Positions 51,032 through 60,268 of a DNA stretch of 64,000 nt are shown here, piece by piece. The DNA lies in the NCBI RefSeq assembly GCF_007997215.1, contig NZ_VORW01000017.1, positions 1-64,000 on the forward strand, given 5' to 3'. Under the pieces are notes generated by a model, which was given only the letters and a program-made list of their open reading frames with translations, searched no databases and was not told the DNA's origin. This DNA comes from Algoriphagus aquimarinus. Lineage in GTDB: Bacteria > Bacteroidota > Bacteroidia > Cytophagales > Cyclobacteriaceae. How positions within the stretch are numbered: position 1 is the first letter of the stretch; each line of letters opens with the position of its first letter. The translations under genes were made by a program, and so were the position numbers.

Positions 51032-54000
51032 CTAATAGGAATAACTCACCTGAGAGCCTCGCTCTGGATCGAGCTCTATATTCGCGAAGACGCCGATTTC
51101 CTGCTGTAGATCTTCCACATGACTGATGATCCCGACGATTCGGTTTTCATGTCGAAGTGACTTGAGGGTTTCAAAGACCACCCGAAGCGCATTCTTGTCC
51201 AAAGCTCCAAAGCCTTCATCCATAAAGAAGAAACTTTGATCTGCCTGGTTGAGTGCTTTTACTTTCTCAGCCAGTGCCAAAGCAAGACATAGCGATGCTT
51301 GGAAAGTCTGTCCGCCTGATAGTGTTTTAAGCAGACGCTTCTTACCTCCATTCAGGTAATCAATCACCCAGAAAGTATTATTGTCATCGATATCCAGACT
51401 TAGTTGATTTTTGCAGAGCTTCATAAAGCGCACATTGGCCGTGTTGCACAGTTCCTTGAGGTAAATGGAACTCACGAACTTCACAAAACCACTGCCTCGA
51501 AACATATTGTCCAGCTCTTTGAGATAGCTTTCTCTGATTTCAAGTTTTGCGAAGCCTGCCTGAAGAATCTTCTTTTCGGCTAGTTTGCTAGTTGTTTCTT
51601 GAATCTCTTTGTCGAGCAAAAGAACTTGTTTTTGAAAGGACTCAGCATTGATTTTTAAGTTTTCGAACGAGGAGGAAAGCTCCTGATATGCTTCTTCTTG
51701 AAAAGAAATCACCCCTTCTTCTGTTTCCAATTCCTGAATTCTATTTTCTGCGATGTCATGCTTACGGTCAAAGTCCGCAATATCCCGAGCTACTTTCTCC
51801 GCATCCAGTGAATGCTGGAATAAGTGGATTAATCGCTCCTCATCCATAAATCCATGCTGAATTTTGAGCGATTCAAAATCTGTCTTTAGCTTTTCTAGCT
51901 TTGTCGAACTCTGGTCACGAAGCTGCGTGAAATTGATCAGATCAGCTAAGTTCTTATCAGTCACACTGCGTTTTTCCCGTAGGTGCTTTTGTTTTCCCTC
52001 GAGTGCTTGAAGTGCTTCCTCAATGTCTTTTTCGACCTTGTCTATAGCTGATTGGATTTGAGTAGTTTCTCTAGCAAAAAACTGCTTGCAGAAAGCCATG
52101 TCTCTGATTTCTTCTTTTTTGGAGGAAATATTGGACTGGACAGATTGCAGCTTTAATTGCGCTTGTTGCAATTCTTTTTCGGATTGATCAATTATGATTC
52201 GCTCAGAATCCCAGTTTTTACGAAGTGACTTTACTTCTTGAAGCAGTTTTTCTCGAGTTTGAGAACTGTGCTCTATAGACTGGATTTTTGCCACTAAATC
52301 CTCATGCCGCTCTATTCCACTTTCCGCTAGGCTGGATTTAATCGAGCCGAAATTTTGCTTTGCTTCTTGTAATTCAATGCTTTTGGCACCTGCGCTTTTT
52401 TTATGATTTTCTAGATGAAAGGCGAATTCACTATGCCTGGATTTAGACGATTGAATCTGATCGAGTAGCAATTTGGCTTCCTGTATTTGAAGACCTTTTT
52501 GCTCCAAGTTATTTTCCGCATCACCTTCAAGCGGATTCGGATGTTCTAGCGCTCCGCAAAGTGGACATGCCTCTCCATTGTGAAGCAAATGGACATGGGC
52601 AGCAAGTCCTTGTTTTTGCATCAAGAGATCGCGATGTTTCTCCAGTTCTTGAATGATTGTTTTCTGAGAAGTTATCCAGGTTTCAAATGAACTTTCATTA
52701 GCAGGGATAGCGATGTTGAGCGCTTCAATTTTCCCATTGACTGATTCAATTTCCTGAGTTATTTCATTTGATTCCAATTGAATTTTACTCAATTGATTTT
52801 CTGCCTGCTTCCAGTCTTTTGCCGAACTCATCAAATTGGCTAAAACCGAGCTGTCCGCTGTGCTGATTTTGTCAGCTTCGCTTTCTAACTCAGCGATTTT
52901 TGTTTCTAGTGTCTTCTGAGTTTGTTTTTTGCTTTCTATAGTTGGTTTCAAATTGAGCAGCGTAGCATTCGCCTGCTCGCGCTGAGTTTCTAGTGTTTGA
53001 ATTTCAATGACTTTTTTCAAGTCCCGGATTTTGCCTTCGCGCTGTGGCCTTTCCTTGTTTTTTGCTTTTAGATCGGCTTCCTGTTCTTCAAGTTCCGCTA
53101 CTTCTTTGGCAAACTCAATTTTGAAACGTTCACAATCGATCACGCTTACTTTATACTTTTCTAAATCCGCGCTGGTATCACGAATCTGCTCCCAAACTGG
53201 TCGGAGGTAGGTTTTAGCTTTGATGAATTCGGAATGTAACTGACGCTGCTTTTCTATTTCTGAGCGTTGAAGATTCAGACTTTCTCTCTCTGTTCTGAAC
53301 TTTAGTAATTGCTGGTTTTTAGCTCGCAGGTTTTCTTGGAGTCGAATTTCTGTTTCTGCACTTTTTAGCTTTTGAGAAGCATCGGCAGCCTGAGTTTGTA
53401 TTTCAGTGAATTGACTCTGTTTTTCGACAAGAATTTCTTCCGAGTAATCCTCCAAACCTTGCAATTGAGTTTCGAGACGGATCTTCTGCTCTTTTACAGC
53501 TTTCAGAAGAATCCCTATTTTAAATGAAAGATCAAATCGCTCCAAACCAAAAAGCTCCTTCATCATCTTCGCCTGATCTATGGGCTTTTGATCTATGAAT
53601 TCACGGAATTTCCCCTGTGGAATAATCACTGTCTGTTTGAAGTGTTCCTTTTTCATCCCTACTATCTCCTCTGCTCTTGCTGCGATAGGCTCCCAGTTCC
53701 CGTCTACTTTTTCATAGAAAGTGTGCTCTGCAGGCTTGATGTCATCAAAATTCTTCGGATTTCTCTTTGCAGAATAACGAGCCAAATAGGTTTTAGCATT
53801 GTTTCTGCCTGAGCTGAATTCGAAATTCAAAAGCAGTAGATCGCTCTGTAGATTGACCATGCTATTCTTTTCTCCCCGATCAGAAAGTCGCTCAGTGCTG
53901 CCATAAAGGGCTAAAAGGACTGCTTCCAGAATGGAAGATTTTCCGCTTCCTACTGCGCCAAAAATCCCAAATAATCCAGCCGCTGTGAGCTTATCAAATT

Positions 54001-54061
54001 CTATGGTTTGCTTCTCTTTGTAGGAATACAATCCCTGAATGTCAAGTTTGATAGGAATCAT
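51032..54061 (-). CDS. sbcC: Exonuclease subunit SbcC (Rad50-like)
   Basis: This 1009-residue ABC-type ATPase is the large subunit of the SbcCD nuclease, which cuts hairpins and protein-blocked DNA ends. Walker A is GAVGSGKSSILEAV near residue 40. Two long coiled coils flank a zinc hook Cys499-Pro-Leu-Cys502 (EACPLCGALEHP). The C-terminal ATPase half has the signature LKTLSGGQTFQASLCLALAL and Walker B SFFFMDEGFGALDKN. Length is typical. The start codon overlaps the sbcD stop (ATGA), so the two subunits are translated together. It is encoded convergently with the ATPase gene, about 340 bp away. Confidence 0.96.
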   Translation of the reverse strand: MIPIKLDIQGLYSYKEKQTIEFDKLTAAGLFGIFGAVGSGKSSILEAVLLALYGSTERLSDRGEKNSMVNLQSDLLLLNFEFSSGRNNAKTYLARYSAKRNPKNFDDIKPAEHTFYEKVDGNWEPIAARAEEIVGMKKEHFKQTVIIPQGKFREFIDQKPIDQAKMMKELFGLERFDLSFKIGILLKAVKEQKIRLETQLQGLEDYSEEILVEKQSQFTEIQTQAADASQKLKSAETEIRLQENLRAKNQQLLKFRTERESLNLQRSEIEKQRQLHSEFIKAKTYLRPVWEQIRDTSADLEKYKVSVIDCERFKIEFAKEVAELEEQEADLKAKNKERPQREGKIRDLKKVIEIQTLETQREQANATLLNLKPTIESKKQTQKTLETKIAELESEADKISTADSSVLANLMSSAKDWKQAENQLSKIQLESNEITQEIESVNGKIEALNIAIPANESSFETWITSQKTIIQELEKHRDLLMQKQGLAAHVHLLHNGEACPLCGALEHPNPLEGDAENNLEQKGLQIQEAKLLLDQIQSSKSRHSEFAFHLENHKKSAGAKSIELQEAKQNFGSIKSSLAESGIERHEDLVAKIQSIEHSSQTREKLLQEVKSLRKNWDSERIIIDQSEKELQQAQLKLQSVQSNISSKKEEIRDMAFCKQFFARETTQIQSAIDKVEKDIEEALQALEGKQKHLREKRSVTDKNLADLINFTQLRDQSSTKLEKLKTDFESLKIQHGFMDEERLIHLFQHSLDAEKVARDIADFDRKHDIAENRIQELETEEGVISFQEEAYQELSSSFENLKINAESFQKQVLLLDKEIQETTSKLAEKKILQAGFAKLEIRESYLKELDNMFRGSGFVKFVSSIYLKELCNTANVRFMKLCKNQLSLDIDDNNTFWVIDYLNGGKKRLLKTLSGGQTFQASLCLALALAEKVKALNQADQSFFFMDEGFGALDKNALRVVFETLKSLRHENRIVGIISHVEDLQQEIGVFANIELDPERGSQVSYSY

Positions 54062-55296
54062 GCTTGGTCGTTTTGGCTGAGGACTTCTTTGAAGATGGTG
54101 AGTAATTCCTCGTTTGGTTGCTGACCCTTGTCACTTTCGTAGAACAGCTTGAATAGACTTTCCATGTCTTTTCCCAGATCTTCCACCTTCAAACTTTGAT
54201 TCTCTCTGCCCAAAGGGTTTTTGATCTGCGGAATCAAATTCACGATACCATCATGCGCTTTCATAATTGCTTTCCGAGTTGCGGCTTCGATAGAGCTTTC
54301 GGTTACGTAGGTCAATTCCACAAAACAGTAAGGATTCTCTTCTAGCCAAGCCAGTGTTTCTGGAAGATTATCGAATGTTTTACGATACAGCGGTCTTCCT
54401 TCTTTTAACCCGACTGGTGTATAAGTAACAGGTTTTCCCGGTTCTGCTTCTATGATCACTACTTGCTTTTGCTGATCTGCTTCGCTGAAGGAGTAGGCGA
54501 GGGGAGAACTGGAATATACCACAGGGCAGTGTTCGTGTCCCACGGCATGATAGCGATGTAAATGTCCCAAAGCAGCATATTGAATTTGCGCTGGGATATT
54601 TCTAGTGTATAGTGCTTGAGTTCCACCCACGTGGAGAATTGGTCGCTCAGATTCTGGTTCCGCTTCGGGCTTATCTCCTTCTTTCATAAAGAAAAAGTGT
54701 CCTGCAAAGAGGTTTACCCCTTGCTCATCGCAATACTGATCTGCTATTCTAGTCCAATTTGCTCCCATCAGATTGCGGAATTCCTCCTCACGATCTCCTT
54801 CGCCCAGATAGGTTTTCATAGAAACCTCATTGGCATAAGGGGCTAGAATGATTCGAATTGGAAAATCAATTTCAGGTAGTTTCATTTCCACAAAACCTTC
54901 TGCAGCTTTTATGATTTCTATACCATTATCAAGCTTTCCAGTTGGGATGACAGTATCATATTTTCCATAGAAAAAAATACCCATCTCTCGAGCCAGTGGA
55001 TCTGGAGCTTCGACAAACTGAGTGCTATCATGATTTCCTGAGATGGCGATAATCGGTCGTTTTCCACCATTCGTCAATCTGCGGAGTGATTTGTAAAGCA
55101 ATTCTACTGCTTCGTGACTGGGGTTGAAGGTGTCAAAGATATCTCCAGCTAGTAGGATTAAATCTACGTTTTCCTGATCAGCGATGGTTCTGATTTCTTC
55201 TAAAACAAGTTTTTGCTCCTCCAGCCTGGAGTATTCCTGTAGTCTTTTTCCCAAATGCCAATCTGCAGTGTGGAGGATTTTGATCATGCTTTTCAT
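54058..55296 (-). CDS. sbcD: Exonuclease subunit SbcD (Mre11-like)
   Basis: This nuclease subunit starts at ATG 55296 or 55287 (MKSMIKILHTADWHLGKRL), giving about 412 residues; a TTG at 55344 would add an unsupported extension. Metallophosphoesterase motifs are HTADWHLGKR, LLAGDIFDTFNP, AISGNHDS and LGHLHRYHAVG, covering the two-metal active site. A capping domain follows (LLTIFKEVLS at the end). It pairs with SbcC by a 4-bp overlap of the genes. Substrates are DNA hairpins and ends. The upstream spacer (55345-55518) has no clear promoter. Confidence 0.96.
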   Translation of the reverse strand: MKSMIKILHTADWHLGKRLQEYSRLEEQKLVLEEIRTIADQENVDLILLAGDIFDTFNPSHEAVELLYKSLRRLTNGGKRPIIAISGNHDSTQFVEAPDPLAREMGIFFYGKYDTVIPTGKLDNGIEIIKAAEGFVEMKLPEIDFPIRIILAPYANEVSMKTYLGEGDREEEFRNLMGANWTRIADQYCDEQGVNLFAGHFFFMKEGDKPEAEPESERPILHVGGTQALYTRNIPAQIQYAALGHLHRYHAVGHEHCPVVYSSSPLAYSFSEADQQKQVVIIEAEPGKPVTYTPVGLKEGRPLYRKTFDNLPETLAWLEENPYCFVELTYVTESSIEAATRKAIMKAHDGIVNLIPQIKNPLGRENQSLKVEDLGKDMESLFKLFYESDKGQQPNEELLTIFKEVLSQNDQA

Positions 55297-55379
55297 CAAA
55301 AAAGAATTAGTAAGTATATCTGAAATGGAACTAGTAAAAGACAAAAAGTGGCGTCATAGATGTTTAACACTAATATTGT

Positions 55380-55418
55380 CGCTACTTCGGTCACCCGTCT
55401 TCGGTCTTCCGTCTGGTA
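55380..55418. repeat. CTTCGGTC-type interspersed repeat
   Basis: The segment CTACTTCGGTCACCCGTC followed by TTCGGTCTTCCGTCTGG shares words with 17808-17845 (CTTCCGTCT, CTTCGGTCTT). It stands in the spacer between sbcD and the RlpA-like gene and is richer in C than its surroundings. Support is limited to word similarity. Confidence 0.3.
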
Positions 55419-55518
55419 AATCAAAGAAATGATGGTTAATGGCACCATTTCGGATAATTATATAAGTGATTAACTAAGTTACTTCAGTGGTAGACTTGCT
55501 GCAAGCCATTTGATATAA

Positions 55519-56067
55519 ATGACATTAATTGGCATCTTTATTGGAATGGCAGGCGATAATTCATATCACCCTATGTGGAATTGGTTTCTTATTTTAGTTG
55601 CGGCACTCATACCAGAGTATACTCAGCCTGAGATGGCTGTAGATGCTTTGCTAATTCAGGAAGGTACGGCCAGTTTTTATGGTCGCAGATTTCATTTGAA
55701 AAAGACATCCAATGGGGAGATTTTTCACATGGACAGCTTAACTGCTGCGCACAAGACTTTACCTTTTGATACTAGAATCAAAGTGACAAGACCAGATACA
55801 GGCGAATTTGTCTGGGTCAGGATCAACGATAGACTTCCAAAAACTTCCAGGCGTATTATTGATTTGTCTAGAGCCGCGGGCACCCAATTAGGTTTGCTCG
55901 ATGATGGAATTGCTAAAGTGCGTATTGAGGTGGCAACTATTGAAGAGATCGATAGGCTTATAGAATACTTTGGAGATAATCCACCACCTACCATGCGCTT
56001 ACGTCCTGTGGATGATGCTATTAATCCTCCTTTTGTGAAAATTGATAAGTCAATTCCTGTTTTTTAG
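55519..56067 (+). CDS. RlpA-like septal ring lytic transglycosylase family protein
   Basis: This 182-residue protein has an N-terminal hydrophobic segment (WNWFLILVAALIPEYTQ) that could be a signal or anchor. A double-psi beta-barrel follows: EGTASFYGRRFHLKKTSNGE, SLTAAHKTLPFDTRIKVTRP, and WVRINDRLPKTSRRIIDLSR. The barrel is the RlpA family core, which cuts denuded peptidoglycan glycan strands in some bacteria. There is no SPOR domain, so septal targeting is not implied. The first 20 residues contain several charged positions, and a shorter start (ATG in GMAGD or HPMWNW) is possible. It is monocistronic, 81 bp before the efflux operon. Confidence 0.88.
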   Translation: MTLIGIFIGMAGDNSYHPMWNWFLILVAALIPEYTQPEMAVDALLIQEGTASFYGRRFHLKKTSNGEIFHMDSLTAAHKTLPFDTRIKVTRPDTGEFVWVRINDRLPKTSRRIIDLSRAAGTQLGLLDDGIAKVRIEVATIEEIDRLIEYFGDNPPPTMRLRPVDDAINPPFVKIDKSIPVF

Positions 56068-56148
56068 AATCATTAACGTCCTTTCTACAATAAAGACTTT
56101 GAGATTGAATAATTAGTTAGTTTCTTAATACCTGAAACTACTATTTAA

Positions 56149-57219
56149 ATGAAAAACTCAACTCTCATACTTTTCGGTTTTTTAATAGTCCTATTTTCTG
56201 CATGCAAAGAAGATAAGGAAAAGGTCGAAGAAGCTCCTACAGAATCATTTCGAAACGAAGTTGGCGCCACAGAAGTGAATATCGCAACTGCAGAGCGTAA
56301 AAGCTTTGATTATTTGATTCAAGCCCCAGGTAAACTTGAAGCTGGCGCTGAAGTTCTAGCCGTGATAGAACAGGCTGGCTATCTCCTTGAAGTAAATGTC
56401 CGGGAAGGGCAGTTCGTCAAGAAAGGAGATGTTATCGCCAAGTTGGATCCTACTGAGCCGGAGTTTAGGCTTGAAAAAGCTAAAATCTCCCTTCGAAATG
56501 CTAACGCAGTATATGAATCTGACAAGTTGGGTTTTGAGACCCTATTTGCTTCTGATAATACCGAGCAAAAAGAAGTTGTGGATGAGCAACTTAAAGCAAA
56601 GTCTGGTGTGTTCCTTGCCCAAGTAGAACTGAGGGAAGCGCAAATGAGCTTTGATAGAAGTATAGTCAAAGCTCCAATTTCTGGTCAGGTAGCCGATCTG
56701 AAATATAAAGCTGGAAGCTTAGTCGGTTCCAATGAGGTTCTTTGTCAAATCTTGGGAACCAGCCAGTTTATCCTCAAAGTAAAAGTGTTGGAATCTGACA
56801 TTAGCCTTATTTCCATCAATCAAAAAGCAGAAGTTTATCCGATTTCAAATACCCAAACAGCATTAGAGGGAAGAGTAACTGGTATCAATCCTAAAGTAGA
56901 TGAGAGCGGCCTAGTGCAGGTTTCCATTACGTTGGCTGCAAATAAAAATCTCCTACCGGGAATGAATGCCCGTGCAATTATCCGAGCTCCGCAAAATAAC
57001 AGTCTAGTAGTTCCCAAGGATGCCCTGGTCTATAGATCTGGTCGCGCAGTAGTCTTTACCATAGAAAATAAAGAGTCCAAATGGAACTACGTGGAGGTGG
57101 GCAAAGACAATGGGGAGGAAGTGGAGATTCTTGATGGAATTGAAGAAAATAGTACGGTAATCACTACCAATAACCTTCAACTTGCGCATCAGGCTCCAGT
57201 TCAAATTATAAAAGAATAA
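56149..57219 (+). CDS. RND efflux periplasmic adaptor subunit (membrane fusion protein)
   Basis: This 356-residue lipoprotein (LIVLFSACKEDKEK) links the inner-membrane pump to an outer-membrane channel. It has the biotinyl-lipoyl-like half motifs EVNVREGQFVKKGDVIAKLD and VKAPISGQVADLKYKAGSLV around an alpha-hairpin, followed by the beta-barrel domain (VKVLESDISLISINQKAEVY) and a membrane-proximal part (NSLVVPKDALVYRSGRAVVF). The first permease starts 3 bp after its stop. No TolC-like gene lies in the visible operon, so the outer-membrane channel must come from elsewhere. Confidence 0.94.
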   Translation: MKNSTLILFGFLIVLFSACKEDKEKVEEAPTESFRNEVGATEVNIATAERKSFDYLIQAPGKLEAGAEVLAVIEQAGYLLEVNVREGQFVKKGDVIAKLDPTEPEFRLEKAKISLRNANAVYESDKLGFETLFASDNTEQKEVVDEQLKAKSGVFLAQVELREAQMSFDRSIVKAPISGQVADLKYKAGSLVGSNEVLCQILGTSQFILKVKVLESDISLISINQKAEVYPISNTQTALEGRVTGINPKVDESGLVQVSITLAANKNLLPGMNARAIIRAPQNNSLVVPKDALVYRSGRAVVFTIENKESKWNYVEVGKDNGEEVEILDGIEENSTVITTNNLQLAHQAPVQIIKE

Positions 57220-57222
57220 GCC

Positions 57223-60200
57223 ATGGTTAGATTTTTACTGGCCCGGCCGATTGCAGTTTTTATGACTTTTATGGCGCTGATGGTTTTTGCCTTCATCGTC
57301 TTACGTACACTGCCAATTTCGCTTTTGCCTCCGATTGATGTACCGCAGATAGTGGTGAAGGTCAGTTATCCAAATGCCTCTCCGGAAGCTATAGAGCAAA
57401 ATGTGTTAAGTCCAATCCGTGAGGGATTGATCACCTTGAATGGTTTGGAAGAAATGGATTCCAAAGCAGGTTCTGAAGTAGGTACAATCCGATTGACCTT
57501 CGACTATAGTACCAAGATGGAGTTGGCCTATATCGATGTCAATGAGAAAATTGATCGCTTGACAAATGGTCTTCCCGAAGATCTTGGACGCCCGGAAGTA
57601 ATCCGAATCAACACCTCTGATATTCCAGTTGCCCGAGTACAGGTGGTGCCAAAAGAAGGAGCGGACGAAGTGGAGGTAAGTCTCCTAGCAGAGAATGTTC
57701 TGAAGAAAAGAATTGAACAGCTGCCAGGAGTATCTCTGGTGGATATCAATGGCAAAAAAGAGCGAATTATCACCGCAAAGCCAAATGAGGAAGCTTTGGC
57801 AGCACTGGGAATGACGCAGCAAAACGTGATCTCCGCCATTCAATCAGGTAACAGAGAGCTTGGTGGGATATCCGTAAAAGACGGTCAATTCCGCTACTAC
57901 CTTCGCTTAGCTACGCGAGTTGACACGCCCAAGGATATTGAGAGTTTGCCAGTAGCAGCTCCTTCAGGAGTAATCATTCCATTGGGGAAACTTGCTGAGG
58001 TGAGTTATGAGACCCAAGAGACGCTTGGTTACCATCTTTTCGGAACGCAAGAAAGTTTGGTCATTACGGTACACAAGCAGGCTTCCGCCAAAATGAATGA
58101 GCTGATTCCTGAGCTGAAAAAATCACTGGAATTGTTCAAGGAGGATTACCCACTCGTAGAATTTGAACTGACTCAAGATCAATCAAATTTGCTGAATGCT
58201 GCGATTTCCAATTTGGAAACGTCCTTACTTTTCGGAGGTATTTTCGCTTTCGCAGTTCTCTTTCTCTTTATGAAAGATTACAGACTTCCGCTGATTATAG
58301 GGTTGAGTTTACCATCTTCCTTGCTGATCTCTTTCTTGATTTTCTACTTTTTTGATCTTTCTATCAATATCATTTCTCTTTCAGGTCTAGCTCTCGGAAT
58401 CGGGATGCTGATCGATAATGCGATCATCGTCTTGGACAATATCACCCGAAAGCGTGAGAGCGGTTTGCCTCTTTTCGAAGCATGCGTTGAAGGTGTAGAC
58501 GAAGTGATGGGAGCGCTTGTCAGTTCCGTACTTACTACGCTGGCGGTATTTGTGCCGCTGGTCTTTCTGAGTGGGATTTCTGGAGCGCTGTTTTTTGATC
58601 AGGCCGTGGCCGTGACAGCGATTCTGTCGGTTTCCCTTGCAGTGGCATTTATTCTGCTTCCTATGCTTTATTACTTGATGTTTTCGCGGAGCAAAAAAGC
58701 CTTCGATGACGGTGAAGGAGCATTTTTCAGCAAGATTTTAGGAATGTATGAATTTGGCTACCGCAAAGTTACCGGGAATAGAAAAATGGCTATGCTGGTG
58801 TTTTTGCTACTGATTCCGCTTGGTTTGGGAATTAGTCAGTTGCTGGAAACAACTGGATTACCAGAGATCGAAAAGCTGGATGCTACGCTGGATGTGGATT
58901 GGAGCGAACCGATTTCCGCAGCTGAAAACAGAGACCGCGTAGTAACCTTATTGAAAAGCCTGGAGGGAAGTTACTCCCAGGCGGAAGCGGATGTTGGGGT
59001 GAAGCAATTTTTGCTTTTCGATGGGGAGAATTCCATACAGCAATCCTTGCTTTATTTCCTTTTCCCTACGGTGGAGGAAAAAGAATCCGCTATCAAGGAA
59101 TTGGAAGCAAATCTAAAGACGAATTACCCGGAAGCGTCTTTTACCCTTGGCGATGCGCCAAATGCTTTTGATCAGTTATTCAGTTCCAATATGCCGTTTT
59201 ACGAAGTGAGATGGAAAGATCTGGGAGCAAAAGAGCCAGTTCCAGAGGAAAAGATGGATCCTTGGCTCAGTCAGTTTCCAACTCAGGAATGGGAGCGTGG
59301 CCCGGGATTGCAGAAGGAAGCTTCTGTGGTCTTTACTCTTCATGCGGATAAAATGGCAACGTATCAAATTCCTGTGAGTAGCATTCAAGATCGGATTGCG
59401 ATGCTTTTTGGAAGCTATACGATCACGGATATCAGGCGATTTGGAGAAATCACTCCGATTCGACTGAAAGAGCCAAATGCTCGATTTGAAGATATTCTAC
59501 GGAATACCAGAATAATAGCTTCGGATACGACTTCTTACATGCTAGGTGAATTTGTAGAGTATAACTACGAAGATCACTACAAATATGTGACCGCTGACAA
59601 GGGCGGGATTTATCAGTCGCTCAATGTGACGTCTGAGAATCCAGATGAGAATGCCAGTGAATATCTTCGCTGGGGTCAGGAGAAAAACCTGGGAGTGACG
59701 GTGGTAGGTCAGTTCTTTAAAGACAAGGAAAATATCCGTCAGCTCATAGGGATCTTGTTGATTTCAGTTTTGCTGCTTTATTTTATTTTGGCTGCGCAAT
59801 TTGAGAGTTTTATTCAGCCGTTGATTGTGGTATTCACACTTCCGCTGGGAATCGGAGGTGCATTTTTGGTGCTGTTTCTTTTCGGAGCTTCGCTGAATGT
59901 AATGTCTGCGATCGGTCTGGTGGTGATGCTGGGAATCATGGTGAATGATGCGATTTTGAAGATCGACACGATCAATCGTCTTCGTCTCACTTATGTAGAG
60001 TCAGACACGATTTCGGCTGCTGAAGCGCTGGAAATGGCACTTCACAAAGCTGGGCAGATTCGCCTTAAGCCGATTTTAATGACTTCGATAACCACGATTT
60101 TGGCATTGATACCGATCGTGTTTAGTAGTGGTTTGGGAGCCGATTTGCAGCGGCCTTTGGTGTTTGCAGTGATCGGAGGTTTGACGATAGGTACGATCAC

Positions 60201-60267
60201 AGCCTTGTATTTTGTTCCTCTGGCTTACTGGTTTACTGTTTCTAAAAAATCATTGAAAGCGACTTGA
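57223..60267 (+). CDS. RND efflux transporter permease 1 (AcrB/MdtB-like)
   Basis: This 1014-residue inner-membrane proton-driven pump has 12 expected transmembrane helices. TM1 is in RPIAVFMTFMALMVFAFIVL; porter domains follow. TM4 reads GLALGIGMLIDNAIIVLDN, with Asp398 followed by Asn399 where AcrB has two Asp. TM10 reads GLVVMLGIMVNDAILKIDTI, with Asn at the position of the AcrB lysine. Single-Asp patterns of this kind occur in many non-enterobacterial RND pumps, so activity is not excluded. It is followed after one base by a second, different permease; together they resemble MdtBC-type heteromeric pumps. The substrate is unknown. Confidence 0.95.
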   Translation: MVRFLLARPIAVFMTFMALMVFAFIVLRTLPISLLPPIDVPQIVVKVSYPNASPEAIEQNVLSPIREGLITLNGLEEMDSKAGSEVGTIRLTFDYSTKMELAYIDVNEKIDRLTNGLPEDLGRPEVIRINTSDIPVARVQVVPKEGADEVEVSLLAENVLKKRIEQLPGVSLVDINGKKERIITAKPNEEALAALGMTQQNVISAIQSGNRELGGISVKDGQFRYYLRLATRVDTPKDIESLPVAAPSGVIIPLGKLAEVSYETQETLGYHLFGTQESLVITVHKQASAKMNELIPELKKSLELFKEDYPLVEFELTQDQSNLLNAAISNLETSLLFGGIFAFAVLFLFMKDYRLPLIIGLSLPSSLLISFLIFYFFDLSINIISLSGLALGIGMLIDNAIIVLDNITRKRESGLPLFEACVEGVDEVMGALVSSVLTTLAVFVPLVFLSGISGALFFDQAVAVTAILSVSLAVAFILLPMLYYLMFSRSKKAFDDGEGAFFSKILGMYEFGYRKVTGNRKMAMLVFLLLIPLGLGISQLLETTGLPEIEKLDATLDVDWSEPISAAENRDRVVTLLKSLEGSYSQAEADVGVKQFLLFDGENSIQQSLLYFLFPTVEEKESAIKELEANLKTNYPEASFTLGDAPNAFDQLFSSNMPFYEVRWKDLGAKEPVPEEKMDPWLSQFPTQEWERGPGLQKEASVVFTLHADKMATYQIPVSSIQDRIAMLFGSYTITDIRRFGEITPIRLKEPNARFEDILRNTRIIASDTTSYMLGEFVEYNYEDHYKYVTADKGGIYQSLNVTSENPDENASEYLRWGQEKNLGVTVVGQFFKDKENIRQLIGILLISVLLLYFILAAQFESFIQPLIVVFTLPLGIGGAFLVLFLFGASLNVMSAIGLVVMLGIMVNDAILKIDTINRLRLTYVESDTISAAEALEMALHKAGQIRLKPILMTSITTILALIPIVFSSGLGADLQRPLVFAVIGGLTIGTITALYFVPLAYWFTVSKKSLKAT

Positions 60268-60268
60268 T

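Noticed and set aside
49494..55296. Defence island made of the DUF4143 ATPase and SbcCD
   Set aside because: SbcCD is a housekeeping nuclease, the genes are on opposite strands with separate control, and no methylase, toxin or other defence gene is present.
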